From Myxococcaceae bacterium JPH2 (GTDB lineage: Bacteria > Myxococcota > Myxococcia > Myxococcales > Myxococcaceae), in contig JAEMGR010000001.1 of NCBI GenBank assembly GCA_016458225.1, positions 496,001 to 560,000 of the forward strand: 64,000 bases of DNA. The letters are read 5' to 3'. The notes under the pieces were generated by a model that was not told the origin of the DNA, made no database searches, and saw nothing but the letters and a program-made list of their open reading frames with translations. Position numbers and translations under genes: made by a program. Below, piece by piece: positions 35,952 to 44,157 of this stretch (positions within the stretch are counted from its first letter, which is position 1; each line of letters starts with the position of its first letter).

Positions 35952-35972
35952 AATCAAAGTCTCTCTTTGATT
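35952..35972. promoter_or_regulatory. AT-rich inverted repeat between divergent lipoprotein genes
   Basis: A perfect 8-bp dyad AATCAAAG / CTTTGATT with a 5-nt spacer lies 71 bp upstream of the beta-helix lipoprotein start and 83 bp upstream of the cysteine-rich lipoprotein start. In a 173-bp GC-rich intergenic region it is the obvious AT-rich landmark. It could be an operator shared by both divergent promoters or a hairpin; no regulator is nearby. Confidence 0.5.
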
Positions 35973-36054
35973 AGGCTTCGCGCGGCCCTGTTTCAGAGGG
36001 CTTCGCTCGGAGACTCCTGGCTCTGAGCGGTCTCGTGGTTCATGGAGGCTTCAC

Positions 36055-36327
36055 ATGACGCTCAAGTCGTTGCTGTGGCTGCCGTGTGCTCTGGCGATGG
36101 TTGCCTGTGGCGGATCACCCGTGGAAGATCAGACGCCCGCTTCGCCGGATGAAGCTTCGGGTGGGCAGGTCTCAGCCAGCTGTGTGGATGACTGTGGTGA
36201 GCCCGAGATGTACTACTGCGTGCCCTGCCCCCAAGGCGGCTTGGGCATCAAGACCATCCAGCGTAACAGCTGCACCTGTGCCGCGCAGGGCGCCACCTAC
36301 GACTACTGCGGCCTCCTGGCCTGCTAG
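36055..36327 (+). CDS. small cysteine-rich lipoprotein, about 72 residues mature
   Basis: A 90-residue lipoprotein with lipobox VACG (C18). After an Asp/Pro/Ser linker, eight cysteines sit in the last half (SCVDDC, YYCVPC, SCTC, YCGLLAC), spaced as if to form four disulfides. The short, knotted, lipid-anchored form suggests a protease-resistant exported peptide. GGAGG lies 7 nt before the ATG. No family is recognised; similar small cysteine-rich lipoproteins are common in myxobacteria (general knowledge). Function unknown. Confidence 0.8.
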   Translation: MTLKSLLWLPCALAMVACGGSPVEDQTPASPDEASGGQVSASCVDDCGEPEMYYCVPCPQGGLGIKTIQRNSCTCAAQGATYDYCGLLAC

Positions 36328-36425
36328 TGCGCTCCGAGGTCACACGCCTGGTCGGCATGCACTCGGGCGCGTGAGTTGAGCAAGGTCCCGCGAGCGACTT
36401 CCGCTAGAGTCGATCGCGGCTTGCC

Positions 36426-36968
36426 ATGAACCTCCTCCTCTTCGCGGTCGGACTCATCAAGGTGGTCTTCGGCGGGCTGGTCGCCGCGCTCGGCATCTGG
36501 CTGGGCCTGCGGGGCCTGAGCCGGATTCTCGGCACGCATCCGGTGGAGGAGCTGCGGCAGCGCAACGTGGCCTCGGGATTGGTGCACGGCACGAGCCTGG
36601 TGTCGCTGGGGCTGCTGGTGCAGCACGCGGTGCAGGCGACGCTGGACGCGGTGGACCTCACGGTGCGCAGTCCCTCGTTCCAGCCGATGGAGGTGGCGAA
36701 GCTGCTGGGGCTCGCGCTGGCCCACGTGGGGTTGTCGCTGGGCGTGGGCGTCGCGGTGCTCGCGGTCGGCATCCTGATGTTCGACCGGATGACGCCGGGC
36801 ATCGACGAGCTCAGTGAGGTGCGCCAAGGCAACGTCGCCGCCGCCCTCATCCTCTGTGCCATCCTGCTGGTGCTCGCGCTGCTCACGGCGCCTGGGCTCC
36901 AGGCCACGCTCGATGGGCTCATTCCCTTTCCTCAGCTTCCGGACGGGGAGCTGCGCGCCCCAAGCTGA
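36426..36968 (+). CDS. DUF350-family membrane protein
   Basis: This 180-residue protein has about five hydrophobic segments, with two similar halves (GIWLGLRGLSRILG ... RQRNVASGLV; LMFDRMTPGIDELSEVRQGNVAAAL). The duplicated R-x-x-N-V-A motif is a DUF350 mark. Members sit in the inner membrane; their function is unknown and they often occur with polyamine-related or stress genes. The next gene begins 12 nt downstream on the same strand, so the two are likely one operon. Confidence 0.8.
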   Translation: MNLLLFAVGLIKVVFGGLVAALGIWLGLRGLSRILGTHPVEELRQRNVASGLVHGTSLVSLGLLVQHAVQATLDAVDLTVRSPSFQPMEVAKLLGLALAHVGLSLGVGVAVLAVGILMFDRMTPGIDELSEVRQGNVAAALILCAILLVLALLTAPGLQATLDGLIPFPQLPDGELRAPS

Positions 36969-36980
36969 GGCCGAGCACGC

Positions 36981-37844
36981 ATGGCCTCCGGCACTTCTCC
37001 CGTGAAGACGTTCGCCAAGTGGGTGCTCGTGGGTCTGGGCATCGCGACAGGGTTGAGCTTCTGCGGGTTGCGCATGGTGGGCCGGCTGTCCCCTCCGGGT
37101 TCTCACGTGTCCCTGCCCGGGCTCTCGCCGGAGGATCCATCCGAGGACCTGGGCCGGGTGCTCGTGCCCGCGGACACGCCGCCGGGGCGCGCTGTCACCT
37201 ACGTCTGGAGCGTGGAGGAACTCACGCCACACCGTCAGCAGGTGGCCTACGGGCTGAGCGAGCGACTGGAGGCGCAGCTCGAAGCGACGCATCACGCCTA
37301 CGCCCGGAGACTGCGTTACCGAGCGCTGGGGCCTGGGCGCTTCACGTATGTGGCGCCTCCTGGGTGCGGCACGGACATGCACTGCATCTACGTGGAGCTG
37401 ATGCGGACCTCGCCAGGTCCCGTGCGTGCGCTGGGCGAGCGCTTCGCCGCATCCATCCAGGCGCGCCAGCTCGACGCCGCGCAGGCCGCACAGCTCATCC
37501 TCGGGTTCGTGCAGCGCATCCGCTACGAGGTGCCGGACGACGAGCCCTTCGGCATCGTGCCGCCCGCGCTGGTCCCCGCCCAGAACCGAGGCGACTGTGA
37601 TTCCAAGGCCGTGCTCGCGGTGATGTTGCTGCGGCAGGTGGGCATCGACGCGGTGCTGCTGTACTCGGATCCGCTGGCGCATGCCGCGGTGGGCGTGGGG
37701 CTGCCCGGCTCGGGCGCGCGGCTGAAGCTGGGGGGCCGCAGCTATCAATATGCCGAAGTCACCGCGGAAGGCTGGCCGCCCGGAATGGTGCCGCCCCGAT
37801 ACAACATGCTCCACCTGTGGAAGGTTCTCCCTCTGGAGGACTGA
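36981..37844 (+). CDS. membrane-anchored transglutaminase-like protein
   Basis: The 287-residue protein has an N-terminal hydrophobic anchor (about residues 13-30) and a papain/transglutaminase-like domain. The Cys/His/acid core is visible as NRGDCDSKA (Cys near 212), LAHAAVGV (His near 236) and YQYAEVTAE (acid near 257). The extracytoplasmic domain would cleave or form amide bonds; the substrate is unknown. It follows DUF350 by 12 nt and probably acts with it. A second, secreted transglutaminase-like gene lies at 20306-21817. Confidence 0.78.
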   Translation: MASGTSPVKTFAKWVLVGLGIATGLSFCGLRMVGRLSPPGSHVSLPGLSPEDPSEDLGRVLVPADTPPGRAVTYVWSVEELTPHRQQVAYGLSERLEAQLEATHHAYARRLRYRALGPGRFTYVAPPGCGTDMHCIYVELMRTSPGPVRALGERFAASIQARQLDAAQAAQLILGFVQRIRYEVPDDEPFGIVPPALVPAQNRGDCDSKAVLAVMLLRQVGIDAVLLYSDPLAHAAVGVGLPGSGARLKLGGRSYQYAEVTAEGWPPGMVPPRYNMLHLWKVLPLED

Positions 37845-37971
37845 GGCCAGTTCAGTCCGGCGCCAGGAAGTCGAGCGGCTGCGGATGTTCTGCTTCGCAA
37901 TCGTGTGAGCCGCGCACCGTAGGGGTTCTGGAACACCCACGGCGCATCCACGCCCCCCGGCCCAGGACTCC

Positions 37972-39174
37972 ATGACCTCTCGCCCCGCCTTCCTCGGCCC
38001 GCCCCGCGCTTCCGTGCGCAGAGGGCTCTCAGCGCTGGTGCTGTCCGCCGCGGTTGCGCTCACCGCGCCCGCTGTCGCGGCCCCGCGCGCCCCCGCTGTC
38101 GCGCCACCGCCGTTCACTCAGGTCATCGAGCGCGAAGTGCCGGCCCTCATGAAAGAGGCCCACATCCAAGGCACGGCCGTAGGACTGATTGTTGGCGGCA
38201 AGCTGGTCTACGCGAAGGGCTTTGGCTTCGCGGACCATGCGGGCAAGGTGCCCGTGACGCCCGACACCGTGTTCGTCGCCGCCTCGCTGTCCAAGCCGAT
38301 CGCCAGCTGGGTGACGATGCGCTTGGCCGAGCAAGGGCGCGTGCAACTGGATAAGCCGGTCGCGGAGGTGCTGTCGCCGTGGCCTTTGGCGCAGAACCAG
38401 TTCGACCATCGCCTCATCACGATCCGCCGCCTGCTCTCGCACACCGCGGGCACGACGTTGGGCGGATATCAGGGGTGGCTCGACTTCAAGGAGCTCCCGA
38501 GCCTGGAAGAGTCGCTGGCCGGCAAGACCAATGGGCGCGGCGCGGTGGAACTGTTCGCGCCGGTCGGTGCGAAATTCCAATACTCCGGGGGCGGCTACAC
38601 CCTGATGCAGCTGGCCATCGAGCGGACCACGAAGCGCAAGTATTCGGACCTGGCGCGCGAGCTGGTGTTCCAGCCACTCGGCATGAAACACAGCAGTGTC
38701 GCCATGACGCCGGCGGTCCTGGCCGGCGCAGCGGAGGGACACGACGATGATGGCAGCCCGGTGCCGCCGCGTTACTACGTCGAGCAGGCGCCTTCGACCC
38801 TCACCACCACCGTCAACGACTTCGCCCGGTGGATGATTGCCGGGATGGAGAAGACCGCGGGCGCGCATCCACTGACCCAGGCGCAGCTCACGCAGATGTA
38901 CACCCCCGCGGAACTGAGCACGCCGCGCGCTCCCAACGAGGCGGTCTACGGCCTGGGCCACTTCATCGAGCGCCTCGGCGACGGGAGCACCGCCGTCGGT
39001 CACGACGGGCGCAACCAGGCTGGCTTCCGCGCCAAGTTCTTGATGCGCCCTCAATCCGGCGACGGCATCGTCTTCTTCAGCAACTCCCGCAGCGGCCTGG
39101 CTTTGGACCGCGTCATCTGTCTATGGGGCGCCGACGTGGCCAAGGTCGATCCGGCGACGACCTGCAAGAAGTAG
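37972..39174 (+). CDS. serine beta-lactamase-fold hydrolase (class C/EstB-like)
   Basis: The 400-residue exported protein has a Tat-like or Sec signal peptide (about residues 1-37, with RR). The serine nucleophile motif is SLSK near residue 103, the Tyr motif is YSGGG near 203, and HDGRN near 344 replaces KTG, as in the LactB/AmpC-like serine hydrolases. Such enzymes act as esterases, DD-peptidases or beta-lactamases. The ATG follows a purine-poor region, so the start rests on the signal peptide. Monocistronic as far as seen. Confidence 0.9.
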   Translation: MTSRPAFLGPPRASVRRGLSALVLSAAVALTAPAVAAPRAPAVAPPPFTQVIEREVPALMKEAHIQGTAVGLIVGGKLVYAKGFGFADHAGKVPVTPDTVFVAASLSKPIASWVTMRLAEQGRVQLDKPVAEVLSPWPLAQNQFDHRLITIRRLLSHTAGTTLGGYQGWLDFKELPSLEESLAGKTNGRGAVELFAPVGAKFQYSGGGYTLMQLAIERTTKRKYSDLARELVFQPLGMKHSSVAMTPAVLAGAAEGHDDDGSPVPPRYYVEQAPSTLTTTVNDFARWMIAGMEKTAGAHPLTQAQLTQMYTPAELSTPRAPNEAVYGLGHFIERLGDGSTAVGHDGRNQAGFRAKFLMRPQSGDGIVFFSNSRSGLALDRVICLWGADVAKVDPATTCKK

Positions 39175-39204
39175 CGGCGGACCGTCCGCGCTGATGAACA
39201 TGCA

Positions 39205-39687
39205 TCAGAGATGCTGGTGCATCACGAACGCATCGACATCGCCGGCGGTGGGATGGTGGAACGCGAGCGGCAGCCGGCCGATGATTTCAAACCCGAGCGC
39301 CTGCCAGAGCTTCACGGCGCGCTCGTTCGTGCTGACGACAAAGTTGAACTGCATGGCGCGATAGCCTCGCGCGCGTGCATATTCCAGCGAGTGCGCGCAC
39401 ATGCTGCGCGCGATGCCTCGGCCCGTCGCGGCAGCGCTCGTCATGTAGCCACAGTTGCAGACGTGTCGGCCGCCACCCGACTGGTTCGGACGGATGAAGT
39501 AGGTGCCAAGGATGACACCGTCCTCCTCGGCGACGAACGTCTCCTTGTCCGGTCCCATCCAATAAGCCAGTGCGTCCGCTTCGCTCATGTTCGCGTCGAG
39601 CGCGTACGTCGTGCCTTGGCGAATGGTGGGGATGATGATGGCGGCAATGCCAGTGGCATCGACCGATTCGGCTCTCCTGATGCGCAT
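39205..39687 (-). CDS. GNAT-family N-acetyltransferase
   Basis: A 160-residue GNAT starting MRIRRAESVDATGIAAI, with acetyl-CoA motif TGRGIARSMC near residues 88-97 and the C-terminal motif NERAVKLWQALGFEIIGRLP, as in the YhhY/PhiNT group that acetylates small amines such as phosphinothricin. The substrate cannot be assigned. It is on the minus strand and converges with the beta-lactamase-fold gene. Base composition is slightly less GC-rich than its neighbours. Confidence 0.9.
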   Translation of the reverse strand: MRIRRAESVDATGIAAIIIPTIRQGTTYALDANMSEADALAYWMGPDKETFVAEEDGVILGTYFIRPNQSGGGRHVCNCGYMTSAAATGRGIARSMCAHSLEYARARGYRAMQFNFVVSTNERAVKLWQALGFEIIGRLPLAFHHPTAGDVDAFVMHQHL

Positions 39688-39720
39688 GGCGCAAGCTTAC
39701 TGGCGCAACGCAGGTAAGCA

Positions 39721-39751
39721 ACGCCCGGCCACCTGCGATGTGGCCGGGCGT
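39721..39751 (-). terminator. terminator-like hairpin after the HExxH protease gene
   Basis: A perfect 12-bp stem (ACGCCCGGCCAC with GTGGCCGGGCGT) and a 7-nt loop lie 16 nt downstream of the stop of the minus-strand protease gene. There is only a short T-rich tail (TTGCTT) on that strand. A transcription terminator is the simplest reading. Confidence 0.65.
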
Positions 39752-39767
39752 CGAGGACAGGTCTCGC

Positions 39768-41558
39768 CTACTGGTGGTTCTGGCTGAAGATCTCCATCAC
39801 CTTGAGGGCGTGCTGCGGGCTCGCGAGCGTCATGAAGTACGGAAGAAACTCAGACATCACGTCGTGCGTGCCGTTCTTCAGGAACAGCTTCGGCGTCGCG
39901 CCGGTGTGAACGTAGAAGATGGTGTCCTTTCCGTCCGAGACGCTGTCGTAGAAGTCCCAGAAGGTGGCCGCCACCCAGGCCTCGTTCTCGTTCTTCGTGG
40001 TGCACGCCCCAAAGCTCTCCGGATGCTCGATGTCCGTGAACCCCTGCGACGTCGGAGTCTGATTGCGATCGACCCCCGCCCAGACCGGCATGAAGTCTGC
40101 GAAGCCCTCCGAGAGCGCCACGCCCGTGTTCACGCAATCGGGCCAGCCGTGGCTCTTGCCTCCCCCGTCCGGCAAGTAGCCGTCCCAGTACTTGTTCGCG
40201 AGCTGATGCGCCAGTTCGTGCGCGAACGTTGAACGACTGCTCGCCGCCCCGGGGATGAGCCAGATTTCATCGCCTGCCGCACAGCTCCAAGGCTTCTTGT
40301 TGGGCTGGCCGCAATCCTTGACGGTGTTGGGGAAATACACCGTGATGCTCTTGGACTTCACCGGATCGATGCCCTCGCCCTTGGCCTTGAGCGCCTCCCA
40401 GAAACGCATTCCCGTCCGATACACCTCCCCGAGTCCGGCCAGGTCGCTGTTGGCCAGCTTCGCCACCTGCGTGAACTCGTTGAGCACCTTGTTGCTCACC
40501 GGCGTGTACTGCGCCCCCGAGGTGAACTGGTAGTAGGCGCCGTCCATGTTCCGGAGCGTGTAATAGACGTTGCGCGGCTCGTAGGTGATGACGATGGGGA
40601 AGAGCGTCGGGACCGCCGGCAGGTTCAAGCTCCACGCGCCGTTCGGCTGCACGTTCGTCTTCGCGATGGGCACCTGGATGGAGCCAATGGTCATGTGCGC
40701 GTACACCCGCCAGCCCCACCCCGGATGCTTGCTCCCATCCAGGCCCGTGAAGACAAACGAGCCCACGGCCGTCATGCCCGTCGCGATGCCTCCCCCCAAC
40801 GTCTGAACCTTGGCCAATCCCTTGTTCGCCTCCATGGCCCGCGCGATGCGCTCGTCCACCGAGCGCTGCGTGAACTTCGCGTCGTCCGCCTCCACGTGGC
40901 GCACCGAGGTGTCTCGCGGCGGAGGAAGCGGCAGCGTGGGTGAGTCCTCCTCCCCGCTCTCTCCCGGGCTGTCCTTGATCATCTCATCCGTGTTGACCGC
41001 CAGCTGGTCCGGCGTCCAATGGAACTCCGTGGTGTCAGCCCCGTCTGGGAAGGGAGTGGACGCCACGGTCGGAAAGACGAACATCAGGTTGCCGTCCTCA
41101 TCCTTCTCGCGCGCCGTGGGGCGGACGAACAGGTTCTCGTACGTGTCGACGGCGTAGGTGCCGTCGCGCACCTCGAGGTCAATCGAGCCATCCACGCTCG
41201 CCACCGGCGCACCGTCCCGGCTGAGCAGGTCCACGGGAACCGTCACGTGATAGAGGCCATCGGTGCGGACCGCCATGCGGAAGGGGACCTTCACCGACTC
41301 GCCGGGCTTCAAGAGGAAGGGCCGCTCGCTCACCTCGACGACGTAGCCCAATGGGCTGCTGACCCTCCGCGCCACGGCGTTCACCTCCACCGAGTTGGGA
41401 TTGACGACCTCGATCCACCCACTCATGTCGGAAGCGCGCCCGCGTGGCGCGTCCAATGCCGGGGTGACCTCCGACAGCTGAGGTGTCCGGGCCAGGGACG
41501 GGCCCGTGGCGAGACAAGCGGCCACGAAGGCCCCCTTCACCAACGAAAGGCGTTTCAT
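39768..41558 (-). CDS. secreted HExxH metalloprotease-like protein
   Basis: The 596-residue protein has a signal peptide (MKRLSLVKGAFVAACLATG) and a beta-rich N-terminal half. The C-terminal zinc peptidase motif is H447-ELA-H451 with downstream E484 in ALSEGFADFMP, an EGxxD pattern seen in gluzincins. The ATG at 41558 has a perfect GAGGAATGC ribosome-binding site. A long perfect stem-loop sits just upstream in the 5' leader. A secreted protease of a predator is a fitting but unproven role. A terminator-like hairpin lies just after the stop. Confidence 0.83.
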   Translation of the reverse strand: MKRLSLVKGAFVAACLATGPSLARTPQLSEVTPALDAPRGRASDMSGWIEVVNPNSVEVNAVARRVSSPLGYVVEVSERPFLLKPGESVKVPFRMAVRTDGLYHVTVPVDLLSRDGAPVASVDGSIDLEVRDGTYAVDTYENLFVRPTAREKDEDGNLMFVFPTVASTPFPDGADTTEFHWTPDQLAVNTDEMIKDSPGESGEEDSPTLPLPPPRDTSVRHVEADDAKFTQRSVDERIARAMEANKGLAKVQTLGGGIATGMTAVGSFVFTGLDGSKHPGWGWRVYAHMTIGSIQVPIAKTNVQPNGAWSLNLPAVPTLFPIVITYEPRNVYYTLRNMDGAYYQFTSGAQYTPVSNKVLNEFTQVAKLANSDLAGLGEVYRTGMRFWEALKAKGEGIDPVKSKSITVYFPNTVKDCGQPNKKPWSCAAGDEIWLIPGAASSRSTFAHELAHQLANKYWDGYLPDGGGKSHGWPDCVNTGVALSEGFADFMPVWAGVDRNQTPTSQGFTDIEHPESFGACTTKNENEAWVAATFWDFYDSVSDGKDTIFYVHTGATPKLFLKNGTHDVMSEFLPYFMTLASPQHALKVMEIFSQNHQ

Positions 41559-41576
41559 GCATTCCTCGGGATTGAT

Positions 41577-41613
41577 GGGAGTGACCGAGCCGGAAGCGAC
41601 TTCGGTCACTCCC
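41577..41613 (-). promoter_or_regulatory. 12-bp perfect inverted repeat in the leader of the HExxH protease
   Basis: GGGAGTGACCGA and TCGGTCACTCCC form a perfect 12-bp dyad with a 13-nt spacer, ending 18 nt before the protease ATG and just before its GAGGAA ribosome-binding site. It could be an operator for a dimeric regulator or a 5'-UTR hairpin controlling translation. Confidence 0.55.
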
Positions 41614-41756
41614 CAAACGAAGCACCGCGGCGATCTTCCATGTCCTGTCTGATTTGCCCTTCAGCCGACAAGGTCCCGGCCACGTCGCTCGCGCGCGGGA
41701 TGTGATTTTCCAGCGCCAGGGTTCAACCCGAGGCACTGGCGCACGCCAGGCTCCCG

Positions 41757-43733
41757 GTGGCGGACACCGCCCTCCACGCGACGCTGGCCGAGGCCGCCGC
41801 CCGGTGGCATGACTCGCCCATGGCCCGTGACGTCTCCTTCTTCGACCACCTCGGCGCGCTCATGGCTCAGGAGCGCGACGCCGAGAAAGCCCGCGTCTCG
41901 GCGCTCGCCCAGGGGCTCACCCTGCGCGAGCGCGAGGAGCAGGGCCTGTCCCTCCTCGACCTCGAGGCCATCGAAGAGGACGTGGGGCTGGGCGGTCGCA
42001 TCCTCATCACCCTCGCCCGCGCCGACCGGCGCCCCCTGCCGTCCCGCCTGTCCAACGGAGACTTCGTCGCCGTCTTCCCGCGCCGCGCCGAGGTGAAGGA
42101 GCCCGCCCGCGCGCTCGTGTCTCGCGCCACGTCCACCCGCATCCAGCTCGCCTTCGACCGCGCGCCGCCGCCGTACCTCCACGAAGGACTGCTGCGCCTG
42201 GACATCGTCCCCAACGACGTGACGTTCGAGCGCGTCCGCGCCGGCCTCCAGCGCGTGAAGGGCATGGACAAGGGCACCGAGCGACGCCGCCGCGAGGTGC
42301 TCCTGGGCAACGAGCCGCCCCGCTTCGACACGACCCGGGACTTCACCCCCACCCGCCCCCTCAACCCCGAGCAACAGGAGGCCGTCACCCGCGCGCTCGC
42401 CGCCGAGGACTTCTTCCTCGTCCACGGCCCGCCAGGCACGGGCAAGTCCACCGTGCTCGCGGAGGTGGCCGTTCACGCCGTCGCGCGCGGAGAGCGGCTG
42501 CTGTGCACCGCCGCGAGCAACGCCGCCGTGGACCACCTGCTCGACCTGTGTCTGGGCCAGGGGCTGCGCGCCCTGCGCGTGGGCCACCCGGCCCGCGTCG
42601 CGCCGCGCTTCCAGGAGCACACGCTCGACATCGTGGTGGAGGAGCACCCGGATCGCGTCATCAGCCGCGAGCTGTTCGACGAGGCCTTCAGCCTCTTTGG
42701 CTACGCGCGCCGCCAGCGCAACCAGGGCCGCAGCCGCGAGCGCTTCTCCAACGCCCGCGCCTCCACCGCCGAGGCCAAGGACCTGATGGATGAGGCGCGC
42801 AAGCTGGAGAAGCAGGCCCTGCGCTCCGTGCTCGCCCGCGCGCAGGTCGTCTGCGTGACGCTCGCCAGCCTCGGCTCGGGCATCCTCGCGGGCGAGGAGT
42901 TCGACCGCGCGCTTCTGGATGAAGCCACGCAGGCCACCGAGCCGCTCGCCCTGCTCGGCTTCCTGCGCGCGCCCAAGGTGGTCCTCGCCGGAGACCCGCA
43001 GCAGCTGCCGCCCACGCTGCTCTCCCAAGAGGCCGCCAAGGCGGGCCTGGGCGTCAGCCTCTTCGAGCGACTGCTCAAGGACCACGGCGACGGCGTCAAG
43101 CGCATGCTGCGCGAGCAGTACCGCATGAACGCGCGCATCATGGCCTTCCCCTCTCACGAGATGTACGGCGGCGAGCTGCGCGCCCACCCCTCCGTGGCCG
43201 ACCGCACCCTCGCGGACGTGCTCCCCTCCAGCGAGGGGCTGGACGTGCCGCCCGTCCTCTTCCTCGACACCGCGGGCAAGGGCTTCGACGAGGAGGTCGA
43301 GCCCACCACGAACAGCCTCTTCAGCCCCGGCGAAGCGGACCTCGTGCTCGCGCGCGTGAAGGCCCTGCTCGCCGCGGGACTCTCGCCTCGGGAGCTGGCG
43401 GTCATCACGCCCTACGGCGCCCAGGCCCGCCGGCTGCGCGAGGCCGTGGAGCCGCTCAGCCCCGAGGTGGAGGTGGACACCGTGGACGCCTTCCAGGGCC
43501 GCGAGAAGGACGCCATCCTCGTCAGCCTCGTGCGCTCCAACGGCGAGGGGCAGATTGGCTTCCTCAATGACTTGCGCCGCATGAACGTCGCCCTCACCCG
43601 CGCGCGGCGCCACCTGTTCGTGGTGGGCGACTCGGCGACGCTGAGCGGCCACCCGTTCTACGCGCGCTTCATCGAGGGCACGCAGACCGACGGAGGCTAC
43701 CGCTCCGCCTGGGAATGGCCCGACGCCGTCTGA
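41757..43733 (+). CDS. SF1 helicase, IGHMBP2/Upf1-like (AAA domain)
   Basis: The 658-residue protein has all SF1B motifs in order: Walker A GPPGTGKS at 224-231, LLDEATQATEP, GDPQQLPPT, EQYRMN, DAFQGREKDAILVSLVRSN and ALTRARRHL. The N-terminal 200 residues contain the beta-barrel-like insertion of the IGHMBP2 family. It would unwind DNA or RNA with ATP. The GTG at 41757 opens the frame; an ATG 63 nt later is possible. It is divergent from the HExxH protease gene, with about 198 bp between them. Confidence 0.92.
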   Translation: MADTALHATLAEAAARWHDSPMARDVSFFDHLGALMAQERDAEKARVSALAQGLTLREREEQGLSLLDLEAIEEDVGLGGRILITLARADRRPLPSRLSNGDFVAVFPRRAEVKEPARALVSRATSTRIQLAFDRAPPPYLHEGLLRLDIVPNDVTFERVRAGLQRVKGMDKGTERRRREVLLGNEPPRFDTTRDFTPTRPLNPEQQEAVTRALAAEDFFLVHGPPGTGKSTVLAEVAVHAVARGERLLCTAASNAAVDHLLDLCLGQGLRALRVGHPARVAPRFQEHTLDIVVEEHPDRVISRELFDEAFSLFGYARRQRNQGRSRERFSNARASTAEAKDLMDEARKLEKQALRSVLARAQVVCVTLASLGSGILAGEEFDRALLDEATQATEPLALLGFLRAPKVVLAGDPQQLPPTLLSQEAAKAGLGVSLFERLLKDHGDGVKRMLREQYRMNARIMAFPSHEMYGGELRAHPSVADRTLADVLPSSEGLDVPPVLFLDTAGKGFDEEVEPTTNSLFSPGEADLVLARVKALLAAGLSPRELAVITPYGAQARRLREAVEPLSPEVEVDTVDAFQGREKDAILVSLVRSNGEGQIGFLNDLRRMNVALTRARRHLFVVGDSATLSGHPFYARFIEGTQTDGGYRSAWEWPDAV

Positions 43734-43800
43734 GCCCTGTCCACTCTTCAACGGCGCCATCGCCCCCCGGCCCTACGCAAGGTCTGCGGGAGGGGGGTCG

Positions 43801-43827
43801 AAAATTGTCGAAATCCTGAACAATTTT
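43801..43827. repeat. AT-rich dyad upstream of the 59-residue protein gene
   Basis: AAAATTGT and ACAATTTT form an 8-bp dyad with an 11-bp spacer, beside two direct GTCGAAA copies (43797-43803 and 43807-43813). The 201-bp gap between the helicase and the small gene otherwise shows nothing. It may be part of a promoter or operator for the small gene about 108 bp downstream. Confidence 0.45.
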
Positions 43828-43934
43828 TGTCACCCGGGATGTCACTCCCAGTCTCAGGCCCCGAATATCAGGCATTTATCGAAAGCCCTGGCGCCGGCAT
43901 GGCGGATGCTTTCACCGCGACGTGGGAGGGAACC

Positions 43935-44114
43935 ATGTCGCAAGCCCCGATGGTGACGAAGGAGAACGACGTCTGGGTCATCCGCCTGGAGCGGCCCAAC
44001 GGGAAGACGCAGGAGTATCGGTGCGCGACGGAGAATCAGGCTCGGCAGCTCGCGCTGGTGCTGGGCAAGCCGGACTCGGGGGGCCCGCCCCGTCCTCCCG
44101 CCGAGCGGCGCTAG
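43935..44114 (+). CDS. small protein, 59 residues, unknown function
   Basis: A short reading frame starting MSQAPMVTKENDVWVIRLERP with a good GGGAGGGAACC ribosome-binding site 4 nt before the ATG. The first 40 residues look like a compact beta-beta-alpha unit (VWVIRLERP, QEYRCATENQARQLALVLG); the tail is proline-rich. No family recognised. A longer frame from 43827 is less likely because it lacks a ribosome-binding site. The alpha/beta hydrolase gene starts 43 nt later. Confidence 0.7.
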   Translation: MSQAPMVTKENDVWVIRLERPNGKTQEYRCATENQARQLALVLGKPDSGGPPRPPAERR

Positions 44115-44157
44115 GCAGCCCGCCAGCGACGCGCTAAGGCACGCCGAGGAGCCTCGC

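Noticed and set aside
41661-43760. 699-codon minus-strand open frame
   Set aside because: Antisense to the SF1 helicase, whose motifs are complete on the plus strand.
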